Assembly (NCBI RefSeq): GCF_030272615.1
Contig: NC_081408.1
Location: forward strand, 199,501,341 to 199,561,340
Direction of reading: 5' to 3'
DNA length: 60,000 nt
Source of the DNA: Cryptomeria japonica
Lineage: Eukaryota; Streptophyta; Pinopsida; Cupressales; Cupressaceae
Shown one piece after another: positions 1 through 11,130 of this stretch. Made by a program: the position numbers and the translations under genes. Within the stretch, counting starts at the first letter, position 1, and each line of letters starts with the position of its first letter. The notes under the pieces were generated by a model. That model was not told the DNA's origin. It saw nothing but the letters and a program-made list of their open reading frames with translations, and ran no database searches.

Positions 1-507
1 AAGTGTCTTTCCATTCCTCCATTGTGTTTCTCTTTGATCAAATCATCCCTCATGAAGCTCCTTGGAACACACAACTAGCTTCCCTTGAACAACATATCAT
101 CCTGGATCATGAAATCTAGCTACTTCATCTTGTCTAAAGTAACAAGTTCCTTGAAAGCTTTCCAAGCATCTGCAAAATCAAGATCTTGAAGGTACAATGT
201 CTTGAGTTCATTGAACCCAATCACCTCAAACCACATCTCAGTCAAAAAAATATGCAACCTACTTAAGGCATCTACAACCCTGTTAGTCCTCCCACTCCTG
301 TGCTTCAAGACAAATGTATAATTTGCAAAAATCCACCCATATCAAATGTCTCTGATTCAATTTTCCTTGACTATTCAGGTACTAAAATTCTTGATGTTCA
401 GTATACAAAACAAATTTATTTGGCAACAGATAGTGTCTCCATTTCTTCAATGCTTGAACTATTGCATAAAATTCAAGCAATAAGAAATGGGCCTACCTTC
501 CTCTCTC
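1..507 (-). pseudogene. Element B pol fragment: RNase H C-terminal half and integrase zinc-binding start
   Basis: Reading leftwards from 507, the frame shows an EEGRPISYC match to the gypsy RNase H motif (usually QEGRPIAF), then ALKKWRHYLLP, then RHLIWVDF. After a frameshift near 330 it continues as VLKHRSGRTNRVVDALSR, the usual RNase H end (120-308). From about 100 down it reads LFKGS, a stop, LCVPRSFMRDDLIKEKHNGG, which is the start of the gypsy integrase HHCC zinc-binding region. The window edge cuts it. Stops and at least one frameshift make it non-functional. The upstream half of the same RNase H lies at 8216-8260, beyond the inserted A1. Confidence 0.8.
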
Positions 508-512
508 AAAAC

Positions 513-1449
513 TATTGGAAAATAATAACACTGAGAGGGGGGGGAGGGGTGAATCAGTCTTATACTAGAATAGTAGATTTTAGCCTCAACAAAACATTCA
601 TACACGAACCGGTATATACCAGTATAAACATAATTGAAAGAAGTAATGCAACCAATAATCCAAACACATAAATGAGAAACATAACACATAGATTTATATG
701 TGGAAAACCTCAAAGAGGAAAAACCATGGTGGGATTTGTAACCCACAATATCAACTCACTGGCCATATGAAATTATATTACAATATATGATGGGCCTGCA
801 CTTGCAGGAAGGCTTATAGCCTAGAGCACACTTCTCATCATAATAGGACCCACACTGACTACATAACAGTCCAGACAACAATCTGGAGAAGTATGAACTT
901 CTTAGTATAGCATCTCCTATGCTAGAATACAGTTCCAGTTTAAGCTCTGTTTGTTCCAGTTAAAACCCTAAGCCTCAGTATCGGAATAACCCTTACAATG
1001 AATTCCTCACATACATAGTCTCTCTGATATATTTCGCATTACATCAAATCCATATATCAATTCCACATGTCTATCCTTATTCCAAAATGATCTAATAAAT
1101 CTCCTCTATATACCCTATACAAATTTATGCCTTATGTCAACTTACAAAGATATATAAAATATCACATTTACAAGTCGACCATATAGCATAAATGAATAAG
1201 CATTAAAATAATTTTTTGAAGCCAGATCCAAGATGTGTCAGCCTCCAATACCGATGACCTTTACTATACCATGTCAGCTTGCATTGCCATTGACCAAAGA
1301 AATATTCTATCCTACAAGTGCCGGTGTCGGTGCTAGTGTAGAGTCTATGAAGTGCCTACCAATACACTATATGAAGCCAGAACCCAAAATCATGTTGCCA
1401 TCAATGAAAACATAATGAAACCTAACCAATAGAGTGTCAATTACCAACA
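513..1449 (-). repeat. A1 3' LTR (937 bp)
   Basis: Pairs with 7296-8210 over its whole length. Shared landmarks are the run of G near 536-546, the conserved stretch around 700-760 and the CCGGTG-rich part near 1320. The outer end reads TATTGG instead of TGTTGG. Small indels include about 12 bp near 1320-1335. The inner end CCAACA (1444-1449) abuts the PPT. Confidence 0.9.
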
Positions 1450-1463
1450 ATCTCCCCCTTTGG
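1450..1463 (-). promoter_or_regulatory. A1 polypurine tract, with two similar tracts upstream
   Basis: The minus strand reads CCAAAGGGGGAGAT immediately before the 3' LTR, the expected plus-strand primer site. Similar purine tracts on the same strand lie at 1608-1619 (CAAAGGGGGAG core) and near 1560-1567. A2 keeps the same three-tract pattern at 54525-54538, 54693-54703 and near 54604-54612. Confidence 0.8.
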
Positions 1464-1691
1464 AATTGATGGCAACACTCATGTGAAAAATGGTTATGGT
1501 CTCAATTGTCGGTTTCATCTTGCCCTGCTCCAATACTCCAAAATTCCAAAAAATCTATAGCTCCCCCTAATGTATGCAACCCTTCATTAGTTTTCACATC
1601 TATACTACTCCCCCTTTGACATCAATGCCCAAAATTTGTAAAAATAATGTTAAAGAATAATAACTATACATTGAATACCTCCAAAAATGTC

Positions 1692-4600
1692 TTATTGGAG
1701 CTTGACCAATTTCAATATTTTTGGGTAATCTTTCTCTAATAACTCCACATAAGCATCCCAACCAGTTTTGAATGTGCCATAGATAGATACAAGTCCACTC
1801 AATAAATATGCAAGTGATTCTTTCTTAGTGACTTCTGTCGGTGTGGGCTTACCAAGCATATCCATGCATTCCTTCTTATGTACACCAAGTGAATCCAATC
1901 TTGGACTCACCAAACCTCTGAGGCTTCTGGCTCTCCAAATAATCTTATCTCTTTCCTTTTAAAGAGCAAAAAGCTGGTTCTACAAAGTGCAAATTTGTCC
2001 ATCAATAGATGTTGTCAATGAAATTAGTCCATCAAAAGAGTTAGCAATATTAGCAATTTTGTCCTGTATCTCTTTTATCTTTTCATCTACTTTTGTTGTA
2101 AGAATATTTGTATTGCAATATACCCTGTATATGTTAGTACCTTGTTTCAAAGAATTTTCTATCAAAATTAGTTTCTCCTCAATATTTTTCTTCTCTCTCT
2201 CAATGATCAAGTCAAAAGCGACTCTCTTAGCCAAAGTAAATTTTTCAAGTGCTTGTCGGTTAGAGATCTTCTGTAATGATTGAAAATATTTAGAGATGTG
2301 CTTTGTTATTATCTTAAGCTTTCCAGAAGGGCTTGCTTCATTCTCAATCTTACATTTCGGGACCAATCTGTGCAAAACAATTATGGATTGATCTATAATC
2401 CCTTTATTTGTGGCTCCCTCCTTCATTAGTTTCTGAGCAGCCATCATCATTAGTTCCATGGGGCTCATCTCTATGATTTTTTTATTTTCCACTAGAGAAG
2501 TGTCAATTGTCAATAATGATGTGCCAGCAACTGGTTCCCTATCAGATTCTCTTGTTTTCTCTGGTGATTGAACTTTTATTGCCTCCTCGCTTGCACCGGT
2601 GGCTTCGCCACTTGGTGTAGTTCGTGCAACTACTGATTCCTCTCTAGGAACAATATCCTCAACCTGTACAATAGTATCCAGAGGATAAGTGTCCTCAATG
2701 TTAGTATCCTGTACAATGTTCTCAGCATTAACCGGTGTCACAGTATTTGTCTGTACATTTGTGTTAACCGGTGGCTCAGATTCCACTATCTTGATATTCT
2801 TCAAAACTGAGGGTGGAGTACCCATAATTCCTTTACCTTTCTCTTCAACCAGTGTATCTACAGTATCAGTCTTTGCTTCCGGTGAAGTGAAGAATCCTCT
2901 ATGCTCTCCCAAAATTTTTTTCCAAGCCTTCTATGTTTCCTTTATTATCTCATTCATCCTTCCTAACATCAGGCTAGTTATTCTATGTTTTCTATTGAAT
3001 AACTTTCTGTAAACATCCTCAATTGTCTTTTCCATCTCATCCAGTGATAATTTTAAGAAACCCCCTCTCAAAAAATTGTATAAAATCTTGGCGAATATTT
3101 AAAATTTTAAATAAAAAATAATAATTCTTATTGGCAAATCTTTCCTTTTTTAAAGAAAAATATTAATTTTATTGGAGAATTTTTTTAAATTGTTATTTTT
3201 TGGTAGAAAATATTGGCGAATCTTGAAAAATAATAAAAGTATGCATTAAGTACTATTGCAGATCCTATCATTTTAAAAATCATTTTTTTACATAAAATTA
3301 GAGACCTAAAGGTGCAAGTCATTAATAAGTTTAAGGGATAGAATCTACTTTATTTATTTTCTACTATTAATTTAAAATAATCTAATAGCCCTCTTTATAT
3401 TTTGTGAGATAAAATGTACCAGCAATTTGTAATGCTCATGGGGCCAAAAATTGCTTTTAGACCCTTGATTTTCATTTAGGTCTACAATTCAAAAGCAATT
3501 TCAACCCCCACAACCATTGCAACTTGTAATTACAATTTACCTCATGGAATACAATCAAGGCCATTAGATCATATTTTAAATCAATGGTGGAACTAAAGAT
3601 TATTGATATAATCCTAATGTAACTAATAATTATGATATGTTATTGGTGAATTAATTTAGATTTCTAGAATAAATTATTAAATTTTTGCGAATCTGATCCA
3701 ATCATGTATCAAATATTGTGGTGAATATTTGATTTAATTAAATTAATAAAATAAATTCTTTGGCAATTTAAATAACACTAAAATACAAATTTTAAAAAAT
3801 GCAGTGAATTGGGTCACCATAAAAGTTGAACTTATTATCCAAATTTTGATTCCCAAATTTCAAAAAATAGCTAATTGGCAAATATTAGCCACTAAAAAAA
3901 TCACAGATCTCATCTGGAGTTATAGCAACACATATAGCTAAAAGTTATTGCATCTTAATGTGTTTGTCTTCTTGCATTGCAGATAACCTTCTAACATCTA
4001 ACATGTTGTATAGCTCTGTCAGTATTTGATTTTCTATTTCAATTAATGCTTTCTTATAGATATCTAAATATAGAAGAATTGCTTCCTCTACCTCTCTTAG
4101 TTCATCATCTTCAAATGTATCATAATAAGACTTAACATTTTTCAGCATCCCATCCTTAGTAATTTCATCAACAATTTCAGCACAACTCTTAGGCGGAATA
4201 ATTGTTACATTGTCAGTTTCTAGTGCCAAGTCAATGTCACTCTTCTTCCTCCTTCTGGTAGTACCGGATGTAGCTGATGGCGTAGCCTAAGGTTCCTTCT
4301 TTTGTGCCGATAATTTGATGGTGACCTTCCTAACTGGTTTTTTCTTTGCTTCCACCTTAGGTTCTTCCGATTTCATCCTCACAACCCTTTTGAATGCTAA
4401 TGGTGTGTCATCTTCGGGCTTAGAATCTGTAGTCACAGGTTCAATGTGAACTACTAGATCCTTCCTCTTTCTCCCTTTCTCCGGGACAACATCAATAAGA
4501 GCCTTAATGTCCTTAGAAATTTCCTGTACAAACTTGCTTGCCTTACCTTCTTGTTTTTCCCTCTTCTTTCGGTTGAAATCACTTTCAACCTTAAGAGTCT

Positions 4601-5733
4601 TTTGCTATGCTATTCAACAAGGTTTTTCTTCTTCATCTATATCTGCATCAAGTAGATTTTTCACATATGCATCCACCTCATAGCCCATTTTAGCTATCCA
4701 AATCTTCTAGGGCTTGATTGCCTCCATGAGGGTCTCATCTTTCTTGACTATGAAACGTATGTTGGTAGAGCATTTCTCTACTATATGCTCAGGTACTCTT
4801 ATTCTAGACCTCATAGATTTCTGAAAAGCCTTGAAGTAACCCCATACCTTATCATCTCTAATACTTCCCAATGCAACAATTGATTATTTTAGCTGTCTTC
4901 CTACCGGGATGTCAAAAGCCCATTGCTTCCTTCCACAACTAGGAGTATCATTCAAAAAGTATAACATTAAGAAGACCAATTGATTTCCATACTGGAAAGT
5001 GCCCTTCTTCTCACCTTTGATCTTCCCTAAATTGATCAATAACTCCTCAAGCATCTAGTCACAAAGATCTAACTTGATATTTTCTCTCATCATCCTATAT
5101 GTGGCCAAAATACATGAACTTGAAACTGAATTTAGTCGGTTAGACTGAGTTACCTTGTAGCCTATGATCATGCTTCCAAATTTGATGTCAGTGTCGGTGA
5201 TGGTGCTCATCTTCATCAATCTCTTGTATGATGTAGCACCGATGATCTTCCTTACGAAGTCATTTGATACTTTCTTATTCGGATGTGGCCCTATCGATGA
5301 CAAGCCAATAATTTCCCTGATGGCTTCCTTAGTGATTTTGTAGGGTCGGTCCAACCATATGAATTCCCCATGTACTCTACTCAGTACATATCAGACTATC
5401 TCATCCTCGAACTATGGAATATCCAGAATATCAGTGAACCCTAGATCTTTGATGTGTTGATATGCTAGTTTGATTTTACCAGATTCTCCCATGAGTTCAT
5501 ACATATACATCCCTTTGATCTCTGAAGTGCCTAAGTCCTCTATATGAAAATGAATATAGGCCATAACATCTTCCACATATACCACTCCCTCTAGAATGCG
5601 AGAAACGCTCCAACCGAGTCTTCCTAGTAGCCACATGTGGATACCATTTGAAAATTGGCCCGGGGCAGTCCTTAACTTCTACTAAAGTTGGATTTGCAAC
5701 AAACATAGGAGCAAAAGATGATCCCGATTCCAC
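1692..5733 (-). pseudogene. A1 ORF2: large unassigned protein of the A family (broken)
   Basis: I do not recognise the function. Once the hAT-like insertion (3042-3906 plus one TSD copy) is subtracted, the span is about 1056 codons, against about 1065 in A2. The start is taken at MESGSSFAPMFVANP (5733), which aligns with MEVRSSYVPTFIANP in A2. Regions in order: a globular N-terminal third with VVYVEDVMAYIHFHIEDLG (5577-5400) and GSMIIGYKVTQSNRLN (about 5180-5120); a Lys/Glu-rich stretch with FNRKKREK (about 4560); a DITKDGMLKNV-like segment (4229-3945); a Ser/Thr/Glu-rich linker (2912-2500); a helical, coiled-coil-like part (2470-1980); and a conserved end with LRGLVSPRLDS and GKPTPTEV (1913-1692). 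Frameshifts near 5630 and stops at about 5410, 5055, 4730, 4290, 3945 and 1980 break it. The N-terminal third vaguely resembles proteins annotated as putative plant transposon protein; this is weak. Confidence 0.7.
3042..3906. mobile_element. Non-autonomous hAT-like DNA transposon inside A1 ORF2
   Basis: This is an 865-bp AT-rich insert. It starts CAGTGATAATTTTAAG and ends CTAAAAAAATCACAG, so the termini form imperfect inverted repeats (CAGTGAT against CTGTGAT). It is flanked by a perfect 8-bp direct repeat, ATCTCATC (3034-3041 and 3907-3914). An 8-bp TSD and CA(G)-type ends are hallmarks of the hAT superfamily. Short motifs of the form TTGGCGAAT or TTGGCAAAT recur in both orientations inside (for example near 3092, 3131, 3211, 3760, 3878), like hAT subterminal repeats. 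It has no transposase ORF. A2 gives the empty site: its ORF2 reads through continuously near 56150. Confidence 0.8.
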
Positions 5734-6153
5734 GATTCAAGAAAAATACCTTTAGAATGCTTCCGGTGAAAACTTCCAACAAATCCTTCCAGATTCCAGT
5801 ATGATCGTTCAAGAAGAAATCTGATCGCCTCTGAGTAGCTTCTGATTGCACTAAGCTGCTCTAAATCACTTTGCAATCGCTCTGAATGCTAGGTGATTAA
5901 TAATGAAGTGTAATAGACCTTTTATCCATAAAAAAAACCCTAATCTTCCATTGACATAAATGACTGTCGGTGAAAGATACTAGATCTTGCTTTGAACATA
6001 TCAATGCCGGATAATCCTCTTTAATATCTAGAACATCTTCCAGAATCTCCTCCAAGGGCATATGCATCATCTTCTATGAAATTTTCCTACCCCTAAGGCA
6101 TTTTCCTTAGTTACCGGATGAGCTCACTGCCAGTGCAGGAGAAACCTCTTTTG

Positions 6154-7221
6154 TCAGATAGGTAACTGGGACATTCCCATCTGATGATTGTTCTTAAGTC
6201 TTTCTAACCCATCTCTAAGTGTGATCTTTCTAGATTTTATTAACCTTCTTTTCACCTTTATCATTTGATCCTCCATTTCTAACCCTAGATTTCTGCTTCT
6301 ACAAAACTTAGCAATATGCCCAATTTCATTGCATGCATAACATGTAACATTGTTCTTTTGAATTGCCTTGCTAAAACCAGTGAAATTTCTTGACCTGCAC
6401 TGATTAGCCATATGTCCAAATTTTCCACAAGCATAGCATTTTACATTCATTCTGCATTCTTCTGTCTTATGACCAATTTTATTGCATTTAGAACATTTAC
6501 CAAGAGTAGATTCAGGGTTCTGATTTGCTCTATTTCTACATTTCCTATCCATGTGACCAAATCTAATGCAAAAAAAACATTTACCATTGAATTTATAAAC
6601 ATTAAATTGCCTTACCAATGCCTTATGGTTTTGATCTTCATTAGCAGTACCAGAACTCTGTCCTTGCTCAAATCCAAGTCCACTGGAATCTCCAATCTAC
6701 CTCTATCTCTTCAGTAACTCATCAAGCTGTGCTGAGCTAATCTTGAATTTTTCTTTGTACTCGCTTGCAGCAGTTAAATCATCTCTTAGTATTATCATTT
6801 GTCTTTCAAGATCTTTCTTATTGTTCTGGGATTGTACCAAATCAGTCCTCAATATCTCATTTTCATGAGTCAACCTACCACATTCTTCAAATTTATTTTT
6901 CAGGGATGCAACAAGATTTTCTTCCTTTTTCTTTCTATCCTCAATCTCCTTAGACATCCTCATAGTCATAGCTTGCATTTCATTCTTCATAACCATGTTC
7001 TCCTGACTCAATTTTTGACATTGTTCCTTAAGTATATTTTTCTCTTCATCATCTTGATTTTGCAAAAGTTCCTTTCTCCTAGCTTGAATAGATGATAATC
7101 TCTCTTGTAGGACAAGAATAAATTCTCTATCAGAATTCAACTCATCTTGTAGCTTTAAGTTCTTCAATCTTTCAGCATCATAATCTTCAAGTGCCATCTC
7201 AAGCTGCTTCTCCAAAGCCAT
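6154..7221 (-). pseudogene. A1 ORF1: coiled-coil plus four CCHC zinc knuckles (Gag-like)
   Basis: The first ATG is at 7219-7221, about 60 nt after the PBS; the frame stays open a few codons upstream. Residues 1 to about 170 are heptad-rich (LEKQLEMALEDYDAERLKNL at the start, LERQMIILRDDL near the end), typical of a long coiled coil. Two stops near 6700 fall where A2 has MSQRQ, so they look like point mutations. The second part (6618-6154) has four CCHC knuckles: CFFCIRFGHMDRKC, CSKCNKIGHKTEEC, CYACGKFGHMANQC and CYACNEIGHIAKFC. Each fits CX2CX4HX4C, the nucleic-acid-binding motif of Gag nucleocapsids. No capsid-type domain was recognised. A packaging or RNA-binding role is inference. It lies 420 bp upstream of ORF2. 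Confidence 0.75.
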
Positions 7222-7280
7222 ATTCAATGATTCCAGTTTCAGGATCTTCCTCAAGCTGTTAAACTTCCTCTAAGGCACAA

Positions 7281-7293
7281 GGCTTTGATACCA
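7281..7293 (-). promoter_or_regulatory. A1 primer binding site (iMet type)
   Basis: The minus strand reads TGGTATCAAAGCC two bases after the 5' LTR end, matching the initiator-Met tRNA primer site common in plant LTR elements (usually TGGTATCAGAGC). It fixes the minus-strand orientation of A1. Confidence 0.85.
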
Positions 7294-7295
7294 AT

Positions 7296-8210
7296 TGTTG
7301 GAAACCAATAACATGGAGAGGGGGAGTGAATCAGTGTTATACTGAAATAGTAGATTTTAGCCTTAACAAAACATTCATACACCAACCGATATACCAATAT
7401 AAATAGAATTGAAAGAAGTAATGCAACCAATAAGCCAAACACATAAATGAGAAGCATAACAAATAGATTTATATGTGAAAAACCTCAAAGAGGAAAAACC
7501 CTGGTGGGATTTGTGACCCACAATATTAATTCACTGGCCACATAAAAAGATATTACAATATATGATGGGCCCGCACTTGCAGGAAATCTTACAACCTAGA
7601 GCACACTGCTCATCACAATAGGAGCCTCATTGACTACATTACAATCCAGACAACAATCCAGAGAATTATGAACTACTTAATATAGAATTTCCTATGCCAA
7701 AATACAGTTCCAGTTTAAGCTTTGTCTGTTTCAGTTAAAACCCTAAACCTCAGTACCAGAATAACCCTTACAATGAATTCCTCACATACATAGTCTCTGA
7801 TATATTTCGCATTACATCACATCCATATATCCATTCTACATGTCTATCCTTATTCCAAAATGATCTAATCAATCTCCTCTATATACCCTATACAAATTTA
7901 TGCCTTATGTCGGCTTACAAAGATATATACAATATCATATTTACAAGTTGACCATATAACATAAATGAATAAGCATTCAAACAATTTGTTGAAGCTAGAT
8001 CCAAGATGTGTCAGCCTCCAATACTGATGACCTTTACTATACCATGTTGGCCTGCATTGCCGGTGACCAAAGAAATCTTCTATCCTATTGGTGCCGGTGT
8101 AGAGTCTGTGAAGTGTCTGCCGGTACACCATATGAAGCCAAAACCCAAAATTATGTTGCCATCAATGATAACATAATGAAACCTAACCAATAGAGTATCA
8201 ATTACCAACA
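7296..8210 (-). repeat. A1 5' LTR (915 bp)
   Basis: Begins TGTTGG (plus-strand reading at 7296) and ends ACCAACA at 8210. It pairs with 513-1449 with scattered substitutions and a few short indels. The right edge is followed by the second TSD copy AAAAC (8211-8215). Confidence 0.9.
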
Positions 8211-8215
8211 AAAAC

Positions 8216-9290
8216 AACTCCAATGGCATTACCATTGGCATCACAATCCACCTGGAACACCTTGTGAAAATTTGGAAGGGCTAAAACAGGTTGCTCTGTC
8301 ACCTTCTTCTTCAACATGTCAAAAAATTTTGCCGCTCCTACACCACTTGAAATCTTTCCTATCCCCTCTCATTATTTCAGTCAGGGGTGCACAAATGCTA
8401 CTAAAGTTTCCAATGAACTTCCTATAAAATATAGCCAAGCCATGAAAATATCTTACCTCAATAGTAGTCCTTGGGTGAGCCATTCCAAAATAGCCTTCAC
8501 CTTCTCTGGGTCCATTTTAAGACCTTTTGCTGAGACAAAAAACCCCAAGTACACTAACTCCTTCATAAAACTACACCTCTTCAAATTAATCAATAATTTC
8601 TCCTCTCTGAACTTCTCAAAAACTCTACGGATATGCATTAAATTCTCCTCCAATGTCTTACCAAAAATCAAAATATCACCAACGTACACAATAACAAACT
8701 TACCCAAATTATTTCAATACCTCGTTCATGAGCCACATGAATGCACTCGGTGAATTGATTAGCCTAAAATACATGAATAATCACTCGTACAAGCCTTCTT
8801 TGGTTTTGAAAGCAGTCTTCCACTCCTCCCCCTCTCTAATATGGATCTGGTGATATACACTCTTCAGATCAATCTTTGTGAAGTACTCCGCTCCACCCAA
8901 GCAGTCCATAAGGTCATCTATCCTTGGCAGGGGAAATTTGCACTAGACTATTATCTTGTTGATGGCCCTAAAATTTGTACACATCCTCCATTCTCCATTC
9001 TTCTTTGGCGCTAGTACTGTAGGCATCGTACATGGACTCAGGCTCTCTCAAATCAATCCCTTTCTCAACAACTCTTGAACCTGTTAATTCAACTCTTCAT
9101 TTTCTACTAGAGTCATTCTGTGGGCTGCCTTGTTTAGCAAACGGGCTCCAGGGATCAAGTCAATCTGATGACTGATCTTACTCATAGGTGGTAAACCCTC
9201 ACATACATTATCAAACATGATGTCTTGATACTCATTCAACATACTAGAAACTTGTACAGGAACCTCTTAGCTATCTTCTTTATCCACTCT
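8216..9290 (-). pseudogene. Element B reverse transcriptase and start of RNase H
   Basis: Minus-strand reading gives gypsy RT blocks in order: NGEWRMCTNFRAINKI (about 8990-8945), [20 protein letters not shown] (about 8910-8850), then the catalytic block at 8707-8660, then the thumb and connection KCSFMKELVYLGFFVSAKGL (8590-8520). The catalytic motif reads YVGDIL where YVDDIL is expected, so one of the metal-binding aspartates is lost. The end, 8260-8216, reads VDCDANGNAIGVV, the start of RNase H, and is then cut by A1. Several in-frame stops (for example near 8945) confirm decay. Confidence 0.85.
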
Positions 9291-9295
9291 AGGAA

Positions 9296-9766
9296 TTAAA
9301 GAAAAACACATAGACCTTCGTGTTTCATGCCTTGCAAAAATTTCCTTCCATCCACAAAATATATTCTGGCATTACTACATACCTGTTCTTCCACCTCCTT
9401 CAAGGGTTTCTGCTTATGGAAAAATCCATCATTTGTTAGGGTATAAGTTTTAGCACTACCATCATGTAGAACACACCTATCAAACTGCCATGGTCTCCTT
9501 AACAACATGTTATATGCATCCATGGGTATGATGTCACAAAGTACTTCATCATGGTAACTTCCAATCTTGAATTTCACTGAACACCACTCACTCACCAGAA
9601 CTTTGTACTCATTTTGCAACCAAGCTATCCAATACGGCTGTGGATGTCTTTCCCTCTTCAACTTCAAATTTGTAACCATCTCTTCGAACACTAGATTGTC
9701 AGCTCTCCCACTGTCAATAATCACATCACAACACTTGTTTTCAAATTTGCATTTGGTGCAAAACAA
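9296..9766 (-). pseudogene. Element B retropepsin (protease) domain
   Basis: A 156-codon open frame. VIIDSGRADNLV contains the D-S-G active site of an aspartic retropepsin. IPMDAYNMLLRRPWQFDR is the C-terminal block normally reading LLGRPWQFDR, so one glycine has become arginine. The same two blocks appear in element E (18400-18650). A CCXVIIDSG context with Cys residues just upstream is usual for this chromovirus-like group. The frame has lost its connection to gag and RT through stops on both sides. Confidence 0.85.
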
Positions 9767-9789
9767 ACTCTTCCTCTGATCTGGTTATT

Positions 9790-11035
9790 TTTCCTCATTC
9801 ATCAAGGTTTTCCCAATAACTAGGGCCTCTCCCCTTTCAACATCATCAGAATACTCAGACTAAGCTTCTTTGTCTTCATGTGCAACTCGTGCATGACCTT
9901 AATTTCTTCTACCTGTCCTTCCTTTGTGTTGTAGACATTTATAGGATCTATGCTCTTCTTCACCACACTAGAAACAGGTTCCTCTTAAACCTCCTCTCCT
10001 GGACACTTGTCCAAGATTTTTTCTTCCCCCTCCTTGTTGTTCACCATTATTTTGATCACGAGGGCAATAAAAATTATCACCTTTTTGATTTCGGGTGGTA
10101 CCCGCATCAACATTTTTCATCTTATCTTCATTTCGGTTCCCAAAGGATTGTCCACCGCCTTTGCCACCTTGGGCTTTCCCTTTTTGCTTGACTTCAAATA
10201 TTTTATTCAATTTCTCCTCCACTTTCAATGTAAATTGATACGCTTCCTCGATATTAGTCATTCTAACCAAACTTAGCTCCTCTTGAATACTCAGTCTTTA
10301 ATCCATTTAGATGATGGGCAACCTTCTCCTTCTCAGCCTCTCCATGGCCTGTTCTGATAACTATTTTATTAAATTCTTCTGTATACTCCTTCATTGACTT
10401 GTTACCTTTCTTTAATCCTTGTAATTTTTATAGTAGATCCAACTTGTAGTCCATAGGAATAAATTGTTTCTTTAGCTTCTCCACCAATCAATTGCATTTG
10501 GTGATCTTTCCCTTTCCTCTTCGATTTCTATCTAGCTAGACCTCTTTCCACCAAATATTGGCATGACCCTTCATCTTTGTCTTTGCAACCTTGACCCGAC
10601 TAGACCTCTTTCCACCAAATATTGGCATGACCCTTCATCTTTGTCTTTGCAACCTTGACCCGATTCGGGTCTTCTATCTCTTCACATTTGAAATATTCCT
10701 CCAACTCATTTATCCAATCGATCAATTCTTCTGGGTTCAGATTTCCAAAAAAAATTAGACTTCAATTTTTGGTTTCTTCCCAATTGGGGAAATGGCTCTC
10801 AACAATCGAGCTAATCTTGACCTATTGCTTCTTGTACTTCTTCTTTAGATCTATCTTCAATCTCTTCTTCATCTTCACTTTCTCCTCTCCTTGGATTAAA
10901 CCCTCTTCTCAACTCTTCTTGCAATGCATCAATCTGTCTGTAGAGGGCCCTCAAACCCTCGTTTGCCAAAGCATTTCTTTTGCCGACATTTTTGGCACCA
11001 ACATTTCTACCACCACACATCACTATTGGAGGCAT
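9790..11035 (-). pseudogene. Element B gag (broken)
   Basis: Start chosen at ATG 11033-11035 (MPPIVMCGGRNVG), 82 nt downstream of the PBS. The N-terminal part (11035-10811) has an acidic helix ending SEDEEEIEDRSKEEVQEAIG. The middle is frameshifted, partly by the 64-bp tandem duplication at 10536-10663. The C-terminal part (10270-9968) reads NLVRMTNIEEAYQFTLKVEEKL followed by a Gly/Arg/Gln-rich tail, typical of chromovirus gag just before its zinc knuckle. No intact CCHC knuckle is visible. Assignment rests on position and resemblance to the E gag. Confidence 0.65.
10536..10663. repeat. 64-bp tandem duplication in B gag
   Basis: Two adjacent, essentially identical 64-bp units (10536-10599 and 10600-10663), each starting CTAGACCTCTTTCC and ending TTGACCCGA. 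64 is not a multiple of 3, so the duplication itself shifts the gag frame. Confidence 0.9.
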
Positions 11036-11116
11036 CTTGAACATGAGCCCAGAATCACAAGTCCTAGTGTAAACTACCTCATATCGGTGATCTGTCCACA
11101 CACTCAAGAACAACTC

Positions 11117-11129
11117 GCTTTGATACCAC
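11117..11129 (-). promoter_or_regulatory. Element B primer binding site
   Basis: The minus strand reads TGGTATCAAAGCG, one base after the 5' LTR end at 11131. It is an iMet-type PBS and defines the inner edge of the B 5' LTR. Confidence 0.75.
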
Positions 11130-11130
11130 T

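Larger units (their letters stand above)
513..8210 (-). mobile_element. Element A1: complete polymerase-less LTR retrotransposon inserted in B
   Basis: The element is 7698 bp, minus strand. The LTRs are 513-1449 (3') and 7296-8210 (5'). They are bounded by TG..CA except for a TG to TA change at 513. A perfect 5-bp TSD, AAAAC, lies at 508-512 and 8211-8215. An initiator-Met-type PBS (7281-7293) and a PPT (1450-1463) agree on orientation. The interior carries two ORFs in sense: ORF1 (coiled coil plus zinc knuckles) and ORF2 (about 1060 codons, unassigned). No protease, RT, RNase H or integrase motif was found, so it must be mobilised by another element. LTR style (CACCCCC-type tract before the LTR end, half-iMet PBS) recalls Ty1/copia of the Sirevirus type; that assignment is inference. 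A2 at 53861-60000 is a second copy. Confidence 0.9.

Noticed and set aside
7281-7293. tRNA-like match next to an LTR
   Set aside because: It is the 3'-end complement used as primer binding site, not a tRNA gene; the same holds for 11117, 17095 and 59514.
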